A DNA stretch of 64,000 nucleotides. Source: Acidobacteriota bacterium. GTDB taxonomy: Bacteria; Acidobacteriota; Blastocatellia; Pyrinomonadales; Pyrinomonadaceae. The stretch is from assembly GCA_016700075.1 (NCBI GenBank), contig CP065000.1, forward strand, positions 1,488,001 to 1,552,000. The letters are read 5' to 3'. The position numbers were made by a program, and so were the translations under genes. Every line of letters starts with the position of its first letter. Positions within the stretch are counted from its first letter, which is position 1. The notes beneath the pieces were generated by a model that searched no databases, was not told where the DNA came from, and saw only the letters and a list, made by a program, of their open reading frames with translations. Below are positions 16,940 through 25,394 of the stretch, one piece after another.

Positions 16940-18172
16940 ATGACACCAGTTACAACTATCGAACGGCTGATGACGCTGCCGTCTGACCAGGATATTTCGG
17001 GCCGCACTTTCGGCGATGAAGAGATCGCGAACGTAACAGAAGCTCTACGCAGCGGCACATTGACCACAACAAAAGGCAAATTCGGCAAGCAGCTTGAGAG
17101 TGCTTTTGCCGCAAAACTCGGCGCTGCCTACGCGTATGCATGCACTTCCGGCTCAGCAGCGATACACATCGCAGTCGCCGCCATCAATCCGAATCCCGGC
17201 GACGAGATCATCACGACGTCGATCACGGATATGGGCGCGTTGACGCCGCTTCTGTACCGCGGCGTGATACCCGTATTCGCTGAGGTCGATCTCAAAACCC
17301 TGAACGTAACGGCTGATACGATCCGTGAAAAACTCAGCGAACGCACAAAGGCGATCATCGTTACACACCTCTTCGGAAACCCTTGCGAAATGGACGCCAT
17401 CATGGAACTTGCGAACGAACGCGGCATTCCGGTGATCGAGGATTCGGCGCAGACATTCCTCGCTGAATACGGCGACAAATACGCCGGCACTGTCGGCCAC
17501 ATCGGCTGTTTTTCGCTGCAGCAAGGCAAACATATGACCACCGGCGAAGGCGGAATGGTCGTGACGAACGATGAAGCACTCGCCCGGCGAATGTTCCTTT
17601 ACATCAACAAAGCATGGGGCTACGGCGATCCGAATCCGGATCACTATTTCATGGCGTTGAATTACCGCATGAGCGAACTTCAGGCCGCCGTCGCTCTCGC
17701 TCAGCTTGAAAAGCTCGAGAATACCGTTGCGTCCCGTCAAAAGACCGCCGCGATGCTTACCGAGCTTCTGCACGGCATCGACGGCATTGAAACTCCTGTC
17801 ATATCGGACAAGGCAACGCACGTCTATTGGAAATATTGCCTGAATGTTGACGACACAAAGATCGAGGGCGGCTCTGTAGGCATGGCAAATTTGCTGAAAG
17901 AGAAGAACATCTTCTCGGCACCGCGTTATATCGTCAAACCCGCATTCATGTGCTTGGTTTTCCAGGAGCAGAATACGCTGGGCGACAGCCGTTTTCCGTT
18001 CAACCTCGCACGGGAAGGTGCTGTGGATTATTCGATGGAAAACTATCCGATGACGGAAAAGGCCCTGCATGACATTCTGGTGCTGCCTTGGAACGAAAAG
18101 TACACGGAAGAGCATGTGCGATACATCGCAGAAAACGTCCGCATCGCGGCTTCGAAACTCAGAAAGAATTAG
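16940..18172 (+). CDS. DegT/DnrJ/EryC1/StrS-family PLP aminotransferase
   Basis: The 410-residue protein transfers an amino group to a keto sugar or cyclitol. The PLP lysine lies in SLQQGKHMTTGEGGMVV, the ring-nitrogen Asp in PVIEDSAQ, and the phosphate-binding loop in TSGSAAIHIA. The wording QQGKH..TGEGG resembles scyllo-inosose/kanosamine-type aminotransferases more than the classical WbpE motif, so an amino-sugar or cyclitol substrate is possible. It starts 8 nt after the fusion gene and is followed by a palindromic repeat that touches its stop codon and then by a Gfo/Idh dehydrogenase, which would supply the keto substrate. Confidence 0.88.
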   Translation: MTPVTTIERLMTLPSDQDISGRTFGDEEIANVTEALRSGTLTTTKGKFGKQLESAFAAKLGAAYAYACTSGSAAIHIAVAAINPNPGDEIITTSITDMGALTPLLYRGVIPVFAEVDLKTLNVTADTIREKLSERTKAIIVTHLFGNPCEMDAIMELANERGIPVIEDSAQTFLAEYGDKYAGTVGHIGCFSLQQGKHMTTGEGGMVVTNDEALARRMFLYINKAWGYGDPNPDHYFMALNYRMSELQAAVALAQLEKLENTVASRQKTAAMLTELLHGIDGIETPVISDKATHVYWKYCLNVDDTKIEGGSVGMANLLKEKNIFSAPRYIVKPAFMCLVFQEQNTLGDSRFPFNLAREGAVDYSMENYPMTEKALHDILVLPWNEKYTEEHVRYIAENVRIAASKLRKN

Positions 18173-18240
18173 CCACCGAGGACACAGAGAGCACTGAGAT
18201 AAAGATCTTTTACTCATTTCCTCGGTGGTCTCTGTGGCAG
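18172..18240. repeat. Palindromic repeat, CACCGAGGACACAGAG family, copy 1
   Basis: Arms GCCACCGAGGACACAGAGAG and CTCGGTGGTCTCTGTGGC form an imperfect palindrome around an AT-rich centre. It fills the gap between the aminotransferase and the dehydrogenase and ends 6 nt before the next ATG. The sequence AGAAGA just after the right arm is the only ribosome-binding-like sequence there. Confidence 0.8.
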
Positions 18241-18246
18241 AAGAAT

Positions 18247-19245
18247 ATGACGAAATTGAAATTTGGATTAGTCGGAGCCGGCGGTATCGCGCAAGCGTAT
18301 GCTCAGGCATTTAACGAGAGCAAGTGCTGCGAGCTTATCGCGGTCGCGGACGTCCGAAGCGACGCCGCGGCGGCACTGGCAGAGATCGTCGGAGGAAAGG
18401 CGTATGGCGAATATCAGCAGCTCGCTGATCTCGGGCTCGACGCGGTCATCGTAGCGACACCGCCCGCGACGCATCCTGACATCGCGTGCTTTTTCCTCGA
18501 TGCGGGAATTCCCGTGCTCTGCGAAAAGCCTCTTTGCACGAACATCGCAGATGCAATTCGAATGACCCAAGCCGCAGAACGAGCGGGCGTTGTGTTCACG
18601 ATGGCTTCTAAATTTCGTTATTGCGAAGACATAGTCAAGGCGAAAGGCATTCTGGCAAGCGGCGTCCTGGGCGATGTGATCCAGTTCGAAAATGCGTTCA
18701 CGGCGAACGTCGATATGTCGCGGCGGTGGAATTCTAACGCCGAGGTTTCGGGCGGCGGTGTGCTCATCGACAACGGCACGCACTCGGTTGACATCATTCG
18801 ATATTTTCTAGGCGGTATCGAATCCGTCCTCGCTGTCGATGCCGGCGGCACACAAGGCCTCTCAGTAGATGAGAACGTGAAGATGTTCGCCAAGACGTCC
18901 AATGGCGTCACTGCGAGCGTTGATCTTACGTGGGGCATCAACAAAGAGCTGCCGAATTTCGTCAGCATCTACGGTACGAACGGCACGCTGCACGTTGGCT
19001 GGCGCGAATCGAAATACAAACTCAATTCATCGCCGGACTGGACCGTTTTCGGCAGCGGCTATGACAAGGTGGCGTCGTTCAAAGGCAAGATCGAAAACTT
19101 CGCGTCTGCCGTCCGCGGTAACGACGGGCTGTATATCACGCCCGATGACGCCCTCGCATCCGTGCAGGTCATCGAGGCCGCGTACGCATCGATGCGGCAA
19201 AACCTCTGGCAGCCAGTGATAGAAAAAGCTGCGGCAGCAAAGTAA
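18247..19245 (+). CDS. Gfo/Idh/MocA-family NAD(P)-dependent sugar dehydrogenase
   Basis: A 332-residue oxidoreductase that oxidises a sugar hydroxyl to a ketone. The Rossmann motif is at the start (FGLVGAGGIAQAYAQ), the catalytic Lys lies in PVLCEKPLCTNI, and the C-terminal domain holds GGVLIDNGTHSVDIIRYFLGG with the conserved Asp and His. I start at MTKLKF; a longer frame begins inside the preceding gene and would read through the repeat. With the neighbouring aminotransferase and acyltransferase it forms an oxidise-aminate-acylate set, like WbpB-WbpE-WbpD for diacetamido sugars. The actual substrate is inferred only from this set. Confidence 0.9.
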   Translation: MTKLKFGLVGAGGIAQAYAQAFNESKCCELIAVADVRSDAAAALAEIVGGKAYGEYQQLADLGLDAVIVATPPATHPDIACFFLDAGIPVLCEKPLCTNIADAIRMTQAAERAGVVFTMASKFRYCEDIVKAKGILASGVLGDVIQFENAFTANVDMSRRWNSNAEVSGGGVLIDNGTHSVDIIRYFLGGIESVLAVDAGGTQGLSVDENVKMFAKTSNGVTASVDLTWGINKELPNFVSIYGTNGTLHVGWRESKYKLNSSPDWTVFGSGYDKVASFKGKIENFASAVRGNDGLYITPDDALASVQVIEAAYASMRQNLWQPVIEKAAAAK

Positions 19246-19326
19246 TCACAGGGTCCACAGAGGACACGGAGAAATGATCCGGTCATTTCATTAGCTCTTT
19301 GCTCGATGTGTTCTCAGTGGTGGATA
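19246..19326. repeat. Palindromic repeat, CACCGAGGACACAGAG family, copy 2
   Basis: The left arm CACAGGGTCCACAGAGGACA starts immediately after the dehydrogenase stop; the right arm is degenerate and reads GTGTTCTCAGTGGTGGATAG. It ends 7 nt before the acyltransferase ATG. It belongs to the same family as the repeats at 18172 and 19937 and, in relaxed form, those at 42327 and 53385. Confidence 0.7.
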
Positions 19327-19332
19327 GTTTTT

Positions 19333-19986
19333 ATGGCAAAGATACATCCGACATCGATCATCGAGGACGGCGTGACCATCGGCGAAGGCACAAGCGTTTG
19401 GGATAACGTCCATATTCGCCATGGAGCCGCCATCGGCGATGAATGCATCGTCGGCGAAAAGACATATATCGCCTATGACGTCCGCATCGGTAACCGCGTA
19501 AAGATCAATGCGATGGTCTATATCTGTGCGGCCGTAACCATCGAGGACGGCGTGATGATATCGGCATCGACGACTTTCACGAACGACCGTTTCCCGCGTG
19601 CGACGTTTCCCGACCTCAGATCACTGCGTCCCAGCGAACCCGACGAACACACACTCCCAACGCTTGTTCGTGAGGGTGCAACCATCGGTGCCGGCTGCAT
19701 TATCGGTAACGATCTGGAGATCGGCCGCTGGGCAATGATCGGCATGGGATCCGTCGTTACGAAAAGCGTTCCGGATTTTCATCTTGTACTCGGTTCGCCT
19801 GCCCGCTCTATCGGTGCGGTCTGCAAATGCGGGCTTTTGTTTCACAAATTCGCAGACGGTGACAGCGGAGAATTCATCTGCGAATGCGGGCTCGCGTATT
19901 CGATATCCGACCGCGTGGTATCGGAAAGGATCATTGCCGCAGAGGACACAGAGACTGCTGAGCAACAAGCATCTTTGGCGATCTGA
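19333..19986 (+). CDS. Left-handed beta-helix acyltransferase (WbpD/WbbJ-like) with C-terminal zinc-ribbon-like segment
   Basis: This 217-residue protein is built mainly of hexapeptide turns (IEDGVTIGEGTSVWDNVHIR, IGNRVKINAMV, VREGATIGAGCIIGNDLEIG), the trimeric acetyltransferase fold used by WbpD on 3-amino sugars. After GSPARSIGAV comes CKCGLLFHKF ... FICECG, two Cys-x-Cys pairs that could bind zinc. The last 16 residues (AAEDTETAEQQASLAI) are encoded by the next palindromic repeat, so the original C-terminus has been replaced. I start at MAKIHPTS (19333), not at an ATG in the preceding repeat. It probably N-acylates the product of the aminotransferase. Confidence 0.88.
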   Translation: MAKIHPTSIIEDGVTIGEGTSVWDNVHIRHGAAIGDECIVGEKTYIAYDVRIGNRVKINAMVYICAAVTIEDGVMISASTTFTNDRFPRATFPDLRSLRPSEPDEHTLPTLVREGATIGAGCIIGNDLEIGRWAMIGMGSVVTKSVPDFHLVLGSPARSIGAVCKCGLLFHKFADGDSGEFICECGLAYSISDRVVSERIIAAEDTETAEQQASLAI

Positions 19987-20034
19987 CCAAGACCATTCAT
20001 TACACCTCTGTGATCTCAGTGTTCTCCGTGGTGA
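19937..20034. repeat. Palindromic repeat, CACCGAGGACACAGAG family, copy 3
   Basis: The left arm CCGCAGAGGACACAGAGACT (from 19937) lies inside the 3' end of the acyltransferase gene and encodes its tail; the right arm at about 20005-20033 reads CCTCTGTGATCTCAGTGTTC and ends CCGTGGTGA. The next ATG is 9 nt on. GGTGA is complementary to part of the 16S rRNA 3' end and may act as the ribosome-binding site. Confidence 0.8.
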
Positions 20035-20043
20035 AAATTTCTT

Positions 20044-21474
20044 ATGTCAAAGAATATCGCCATCATAGGTTCCGGATTTCTCGGCATGACGCTGGCACTG
20101 CGTCTCGCCGGGCAAGGACACCGCGTAACGATATTCGAATCGGCTGACCGCATTGGCGGCCTCGCAGCGGTTTGGGAGATCGGCGATATCACCTGGGACA
20201 AGCACTATCACGTCACGCTCGCATCCGACAGCCACACGCGGCGATTGCTGGAAGAGATAGGGCTCGGCGATGAACTTCGCTGGGTCGAAACGAAGACCGG
20301 CTTCTACACCGACGGCAAGCTCTATTCGATGTCTGACACGGCAGAATTCCTGAAATTCCCGCCGCTCGGCCTCATCGGCAAACTGCGATTGGGCGCGACG
20401 ATCTTTTACGCTTCACGCGTGAAGGATTGGAAAGCTCTTGAAAAGCTCTCGGTCGAAGAATGGCTGACGAAACTAAGCGGGAGAAAAACATTTCAAAAGA
20501 TCTGGCTGCCGCTGCTTCGCGCCAAACTCGGCGAAGAATATAAAGAGACCTCGGCCGCGTTTATCTGGGCGACGATCCAGCGAATGTACGCGGCACGCCG
20601 TTCGGGTATGAAAAAGGAGCAGTTCGGCTACGTCCGCGGCGGCTATGCCAGAGTTTTGGACGAAATGAGCCGAGAGCTTCTTCGCCGAGACGTTGAGATC
20701 AGGCTGAATTCACCTATCGAATCGGTAGAAAAACTGGGCCCTAGATCCATCGCAGTCAAAACAAAAGAAGCCCGAAGACACCGCGACGTAAAACCCCTGA
20801 GAATATCTACAGGAAAACTCTCCAACGTATTCGCGATTGGCGGCGGCATGGCCGTAGTGTCGAAAACGAATGTGACCGAACTCCCCTCCGCTGCCGACGC
20901 AGAGACGTTTGACTCGGTCATTCTAACCTGTCCATCCACAACAGCGGCCGAAATACTGCCGCAGTTGAACGAGATCGAACGCAGGTCCATGCGTTCGGTG
21001 CGTTATCAGGGCATCGTCTGCGCGTCGGTTCTGATGAAATGCCCGCTCTCACGGTTTTACGTAACGAACATAACCGACGACTCTCCGTTCACCGGTGTGA
21101 TCGAGATGTCCGCTCTTGTTGATAAGCGTGAGTTCGATGGCAATTCGCTTATTTATCTGCCGAAATACGTTGCTCCGGGCGACGAGATCTTTGAAATGTC
21201 CGACGGCGAGATCCGCAGGCTTTTCCTCGACGGCCTTGGACGCATGTATCCGCATTTCAACGAGAAGGATGTTTTGGCTTTTAGAGTATCGCGGGTTCGC
21301 GAGGTCTTCCCGCTGCCCGTACTGAATTATTCCGAAGGCCTAGCTCCGATGCAGACATCTATCGAAGGGGTTTACGCAGTGAATTCGTCACACATCGTTA
21401 ACGGCACGCTGAACGTAAACGAGACCGTCGGCTTGGCGGAGAGATTTTTTGCAGAGCATTTTGGCAACGATTGA
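20044..21474 (+). CDS. FAD-dependent amine-oxidase-like oxidoreductase
   Basis: The 476-residue protein begins with the dinucleotide-binding motif IAIIGSGFLGMTLALRLAGQ followed by the acidic strand end FESADRIGGLAAVW, typical of NAD(P)-binding Rossmann/FAD amine oxidases and UDP-galactopyranose-mutase-like proteins. A second FAD contact near the C-terminus is probably GVYAVNSSHIVNGTLNVNE. Such enzymes are frequent in polysaccharide loci, but their substrates are mostly unknown; oxidation or ring isomerisation of a nucleotide- or lipid-linked sugar is possible. A related gene lies at 24023. Its stop overlaps or abuts the following deacetylase. Confidence 0.85.
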   Translation: MSKNIAIIGSGFLGMTLALRLAGQGHRVTIFESADRIGGLAAVWEIGDITWDKHYHVTLASDSHTRRLLEEIGLGDELRWVETKTGFYTDGKLYSMSDTAEFLKFPPLGLIGKLRLGATIFYASRVKDWKALEKLSVEEWLTKLSGRKTFQKIWLPLLRAKLGEEYKETSAAFIWATIQRMYAARRSGMKKEQFGYVRGGYARVLDEMSRELLRRDVEIRLNSPIESVEKLGPRSIAVKTKEARRHRDVKPLRISTGKLSNVFAIGGGMAVVSKTNVTELPSAADAETFDSVILTCPSTTAAEILPQLNEIERRSMRSVRYQGIVCASVLMKCPLSRFYVTNITDDSPFTGVIEMSALVDKREFDGNSLIYLPKYVAPGDEIFEMSDGEIRRLFLDGLGRMYPHFNEKDVLAFRVSRVREVFPLPVLNYSEGLAPMQTSIEGVYAVNSSHIVNGTLNVNETVGLAERFFAEHFGND

Positions 21475-21488
21475 CCCTGTTTGAAACT

Positions 21489-22484
21489 ATGAAAGGAATA
21501 GCAAGCCTATCTCTCGACCTGGACAATAAATGGTCGTATATGAAAACCCACGGCGACGCGGGCTGGGAAAGCTATCCTTCGTATTTGGATATTGTCGCTC
21601 CGCGGGCGGTCGAGTTTCTCGGTGAGCGGGAACTGAATATCACCTTCTTCATCGTCGGCCGCGATGCATCGCTTGAAAAGAACCACGCCGCTCTCCGATC
21701 CATTGCCGATGCGGGGCACGAGATCGGCAACCACTCCTTTGACCACGAGCCGTGGCTGCATCTCTATTCCCGGGACGAGATCGTTGAAGAATTCAAAAAG
21801 ACGGAAGAAGCTCTGTTCGCAGCCACGGGCAAGCGTCCTGTCGGTTTTCGCGGGCCGGGCTACAGCTTGTCGCCGACAGTATTGGAAGTTTTGTCAGAGC
21901 GGGGTTACGAATACGATTGTTCGACCTTGCCTACATATATCGGCCCACTCGCACGGCTCTACTATTTTCTACGCTCGCCGCAAATGAGCGATGAGGAGAA
22001 GGAAAAGAGGAAAAAGCTATTCGGGACGTTCAGAGACGGGCTGCAAACTCTGAAGCCGCACGTTCTCGACATAAATGGACTACCGCTTGCAGAACTGCCC
22101 GTCACAACCTTTCCGATCATCAAGACACCGATCCACGCAAGCTATGTAATTTATCTCGCTTCGTTGTCGCGGCCGCTCGCGATGGCCTATTGGCGCACAG
22201 CTCTCGCAATGTGTCGGCTGACCGGAACGGAGCCGTCGCTGCTGCTGCATCCGCTCGATCTGATGTGCGGAGACGAAGTGCCGGAATTGAAATTCTTCCC
22301 GGCGATGGATATGCCGCTGCAAGAGAAACTGGATATCCTTGACGGCATCCTTTCTGTCTATTCAGCAAATTTTGAGGTCGTGAATATCCGGACCCACGCC
22401 GCCGCCGTCTTGTGCAGAAAACTCGGGAACGAGGTGCATGCGCAAAGAGCAGCAAATAGCGACATACGGAGGCAGGCAATTTAG
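21489..22484 (+). CDS. Polysaccharide deacetylase (NodB-fold)
   Basis: A deacetylase of about 331 residues that removes N-acetyl (or O-acetyl) groups from sugar chains. Its motifs are intact, unlike those of the fusion protein upstream: SLDLDNKW, FFIVGRDASLEKN, GHEIGNHSFDHEPW (His-x3-His) and GFRGPGYSLS. There is no signal peptide, so it may act at the cytoplasmic side on lipid-linked sugars. I use ATG 21489; a TTG at 21471 overlapping the previous stop would add six residues. The GT39-like gene starts directly after its stop. Confidence 0.9.
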   Translation: MKGIASLSLDLDNKWSYMKTHGDAGWESYPSYLDIVAPRAVEFLGERELNITFFIVGRDASLEKNHAALRSIADAGHEIGNHSFDHEPWLHLYSRDEIVEEFKKTEEALFAATGKRPVGFRGPGYSLSPTVLEVLSERGYEYDCSTLPTYIGPLARLYYFLRSPQMSDEEKEKRKKLFGTFRDGLQTLKPHVLDINGLPLAELPVTTFPIIKTPIHASYVIYLASLSRPLAMAYWRTALAMCRLTGTEPSLLLHPLDLMCGDEVPELKFFPAMDMPLQEKLDILDGILSVYSANFEVVNIRTHAAAVLCRKLGNEVHAQRAANSDIRRQAI

Positions 22485-24026
22485 ATGTATCCGTTGACCC
22501 GCGACAGCAACGTTCTGCCAACAAGCCGCGTTGGCCAAACTAGGGCGAATATGGCAGCCTCTTCGCTCACGATAGCAGCAGCCATATTGCTGCTTTTTTG
22601 TGCTGCTATGCTCACCGAAAGGCTGCTGATGACCTCGGTGCCGATAAACGTTGATCCGGCGGCATATGCGGTTGCGAGCCACGAAATATTGAACGGCGAA
22701 CGGCTCTACTCGGACATTTGGGACCACAAACCGCCGGCACCGTTCATGGTATACGCTGCGTTCGAGGCAGCACTTGGATACGGCCCCTCGACGCTCTTTG
22801 TGATGAACTTTCTCGCGACGTTGGCGATCATGTTCGGGCTTTTCCTGATCTGCCGACGCGGCCCCGGAGGCGATTCGGCGGGGCTGATAGCCGCAGGAAT
22901 TTGGGCTCTCGTGTCGGGCTCGATCGGACTCGAGATGCGTGATCCGAATACCGAGGCGTTGATGAACGTCTGCATTGTGTTCGCGTTCTTCGCAATGTTC
23001 AGCGGTGAAAGAACGATCGGCGTTAGACGTGCATTTATCGCGGGCTTGCTGCTCTTCGCCGCTACGATGTTCAAGCCGGTCGTCGTCGTTGTCGCCGCGG
23101 CTTTTGCGGCCGGCCACGTCATTAGATCAACTGAAAAGGCCAGGGCATTTTGGGATATCGCAGTCGTTGCCTCGATTGGGATCGCAGGCTGGCTGATCAC
23201 CTTCGGGTATTTCGGGTTAACCGGCCGAGGAGAACTTTTCTATGATGCGGTGATAGTTTACAACCGCCATTATGCAGGCGGCATGATCGAGAACATCCTG
23301 GCACCCCTCTACGGCAAAGCTGAGCTTTTCGTTGACGTCATCGGGCCGCTCGCGATCTTTGCTGCCTTGCTGTCGATGCCCCTATTTTTCGCGGACAGAA
23401 AGAGGTGGATCATTGCGGTTCTTTATGTCTGCTCGGCCTGGGTTGCAATAGCCTTGCCCGGCAGATTTTCAGTTCATTATTACCAGCTTTGGCTCCCGGC
23501 TTTCATCATCACGATAGCATGGGGCATCGGCTCATTGCTGAAATTTGAGAATCGTGTCCTTCAGTTTTCGGCATATGCGTCAGTAGCTGTTGTTTCGCTG
23601 ATACTGGCCCTTACACAGATCGCCGATCATCGGGCCGTGCTTGCGGGAGAACACGTTCCCGTCATCAAGACGCTGAACAAAGCGGATGAGACAACAGCCG
23701 TCATCAACAGCATGCTCCGCGAGGATGAGACCATCATCGTCTGGGGAAATACGCCGAACATCTATATGCTGACCCGGCGAAGACCGCCCACGATCCTGCT
23801 TTTCGACAGCCATTTCGACCCGAATCCGATCCGCGAAAAGCTGGTCGGTTTGGCACAAGAGAAGTTGGACATGTCCGGGACGGAATTGCTGGTGGTAGAA
23901 TGCGATCGGCCGCCCGTCCCCGATTGGATAGCAATGCACTTTGAAGAAGCTCCCATTTCGCAAGACCCCGAAGGCTACACCATATACGCACGCCGCGGCG
24001 GCCGAATAGCAGGAGAAAGACAATGA
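22485..24026 (+). CDS. GT39/ArnT-like integral membrane glycosyltransferase
   Basis: A 513-residue polytopic protein with about ten helices. The first periplasmic loop has the acidic site typical of lipid-phosphate-sugar dependent transferases (NVDPAAYAVASHEIL, then YSDIWDHKPPAPFMVYA). The C-terminal third is a soluble domain (LREDETIIVWGNTPNIYML). Such enzymes take a sugar from a polyprenyl-phosphate carrier and add it to a glycan or lipid outside the cytoplasmic membrane. It starts at the base after the deacetylase stop and overlaps the next gene by 4 nt (ATGA), so these genes are translationally linked. Confidence 0.82.
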   Translation: MYPLTRDSNVLPTSRVGQTRANMAASSLTIAAAILLLFCAAMLTERLLMTSVPINVDPAAYAVASHEILNGERLYSDIWDHKPPAPFMVYAAFEAALGYGPSTLFVMNFLATLAIMFGLFLICRRGPGGDSAGLIAAGIWALVSGSIGLEMRDPNTEALMNVCIVFAFFAMFSGERTIGVRRAFIAGLLLFAATMFKPVVVVVAAAFAAGHVIRSTEKARAFWDIAVVASIGIAGWLITFGYFGLTGRGELFYDAVIVYNRHYAGGMIENILAPLYGKAELFVDVIGPLAIFAALLSMPLFFADRKRWIIAVLYVCSAWVAIALPGRFSVHYYQLWLPAFIITIAWGIGSLLKFENRVLQFSAYASVAVVSLILALTQIADHRAVLAGEHVPVIKTLNKADETTAVINSMLREDETIIVWGNTPNIYMLTRRRPPTILLFDSHFDPNPIREKLVGLAQEKLDMSGTELLVVECDRPPVPDWIAMHFEEAPISQDPEGYTIYARRGGRIAGERQ

Positions 24027-25390
24027 CCAACAAGCCACCTCTTAAACGGATCGAAGCTACGGAAGATCTGCCTGTCGCGATAATCGGCGGCGGGCTGGCA
24101 GGGCTGACCGCCGCTCGAACACTGCACGATGCCGGCCGGCCGTTCATTTTGTTCGAAGCGGCAAATAAGCTGGCAGGCCTGGCGGTCAGTTTCAAGGACG
24201 ATGAAGGCTTCAGCTATGACTTCGGTGCTCATTTCATAACTAACCGTTTAGCGGACGAGGTCGGCATCGGCAGCGAGTGCCTGACAGTTAAGAGCTATGG
24301 CGAACGTGTCTGGCTAGGCGGAAAGAGCTATTCGTATCCTTTCGGTCTGATCTCCGTACCGCGAATGGCTGTGTCCGGATTGCGATCAAAACTCGGCGGG
24401 GCGAACGGTGCGGACAAAAATGCGGCGGAGTGGTTTTCACGAAGGTATGGAAAAGCTCTGGCCGAAGAGATCGCTCTGCCGCTGATCGAAGCATGGTCAG
24501 GGGCCGATGCGGACAAATTGTCGCCTGCCGTCGGCGACAGCCTTCCGGGCAGCATTTTCAGAACTCTATACCTTAAGGCCGCCGCGAAATTCACGAACCG
24601 GGCGGTCGGATGCGGCTACAGCCGTGATCTTCCGGAGAATGCCGGCGTTTACCATGTCTATCCGAAGAATGGCGTTTCAGAGATCTGCTCGAAACTTGCT
24701 GAGGGGCTCGAAGGTTCGATAAGACTGAAAACGCCGATCAGCGAGGTCAAGGTAGAAAACGGGCGTGCCGTTTCGGTCAGATCGGGCGATACGGAATTCC
24801 CCGTCTCGGCGGTGATAAGTACCGCACCCGCCAATATACTGGCAAAACTCGTTACCGGTACCGACGCACTCCGCGAAGTTTCGAACTTTAGGTTCAGACC
24901 GATGATATTCGTGAACCTGAAACTTAAGGGTCGGGGACATTTGCCCGATACGGTGATGTGGCTCCCTGAAACGAAATTTCCGTTCTTTCGCCTGACTGAA
25001 GCGACACTGTCCATGCCGTGGCTCGCACCTGAAGGCAAAACCATCATTACCGTAGATATCGGATGCGAAAAATCAGATCCGCTGTGGGAAATGAGCGAAG
25101 AAGAATTGGTCGAACTCAGCCTCGACGGAATGGAGGAACTGATCCCAAACATCCGGGAACTTTACCTGGGCCACAATGTCCTTAGAACGCCGATCTCATA
25201 CCCGGTCTTTCTGAATGAGTACGAGGAAGCCCGCCAAAGGTTTGAGCGATCAACCGGCGTTGAGAATCTGATCAGCATAGGACGCAACGGCGAGTTCGCT
25301 CATATATTCATGGAAGACGTTTTCGGAAGGACCCGAAAAAAGACCAAAGAGCTGCTTGCTATGAATAATATTATCGCCGGAAATATCTGA
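24023..25390 (+). CDS. FAD-dependent amine-oxidase-like oxidoreductase, second copy
   Basis: This 455-residue paralogue-like protein has VAIIGGGLAGLTAARTLHDA at residues about 14-33 and the FAD motif FEAANKLAGLAVSF, then YDFGAHFITN. The C-terminal FAD contact is probably LISIGRNGEFAHIFMEDV. It may catalyse an oxidation or isomerisation like the protein at 20044, to which it is only distantly similar by eye. The start overlaps the preceding stop (ATGA) and the stop lies 4 nt before the next gene. The pairing with GT39-like neighbours is repeated from the module before it. Confidence 0.85.
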   Translation: MTNKPPLKRIEATEDLPVAIIGGGLAGLTAARTLHDAGRPFILFEAANKLAGLAVSFKDDEGFSYDFGAHFITNRLADEVGIGSECLTVKSYGERVWLGGKSYSYPFGLISVPRMAVSGLRSKLGGANGADKNAAEWFSRRYGKALAEEIALPLIEAWSGADADKLSPAVGDSLPGSIFRTLYLKAAAKFTNRAVGCGYSRDLPENAGVYHVYPKNGVSEICSKLAEGLEGSIRLKTPISEVKVENGRAVSVRSGDTEFPVSAVISTAPANILAKLVTGTDALREVSNFRFRPMIFVNLKLKGRGHLPDTVMWLPETKFPFFRLTEATLSMPWLAPEGKTIITVDIGCEKSDPLWEMSEEELVELSLDGMEELIPNIRELYLGHNVLRTPISYPVFLNEYEEARQRFERSTGVENLISIGRNGEFAHIFMEDVFGRTRKKTKELLAMNNIIAGNI

Positions 25391-25394
25391 AATA

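Noticed and set aside
17153..18310. A 385-codon open frame on the minus strand
   Set aside because: It lies wholly opposite the well-supported DegT aminotransferase gene, has no ribosome-binding site and its translation resembles no protein; it is a shadow frame caused by codon bias.
22362..23117. A 251-codon minus-strand frame opposite the deacetylase and GT39-like genes
   Set aside because: The translation is His/Arg/Glu-rich without domains and is opposite two motif-bearing genes.
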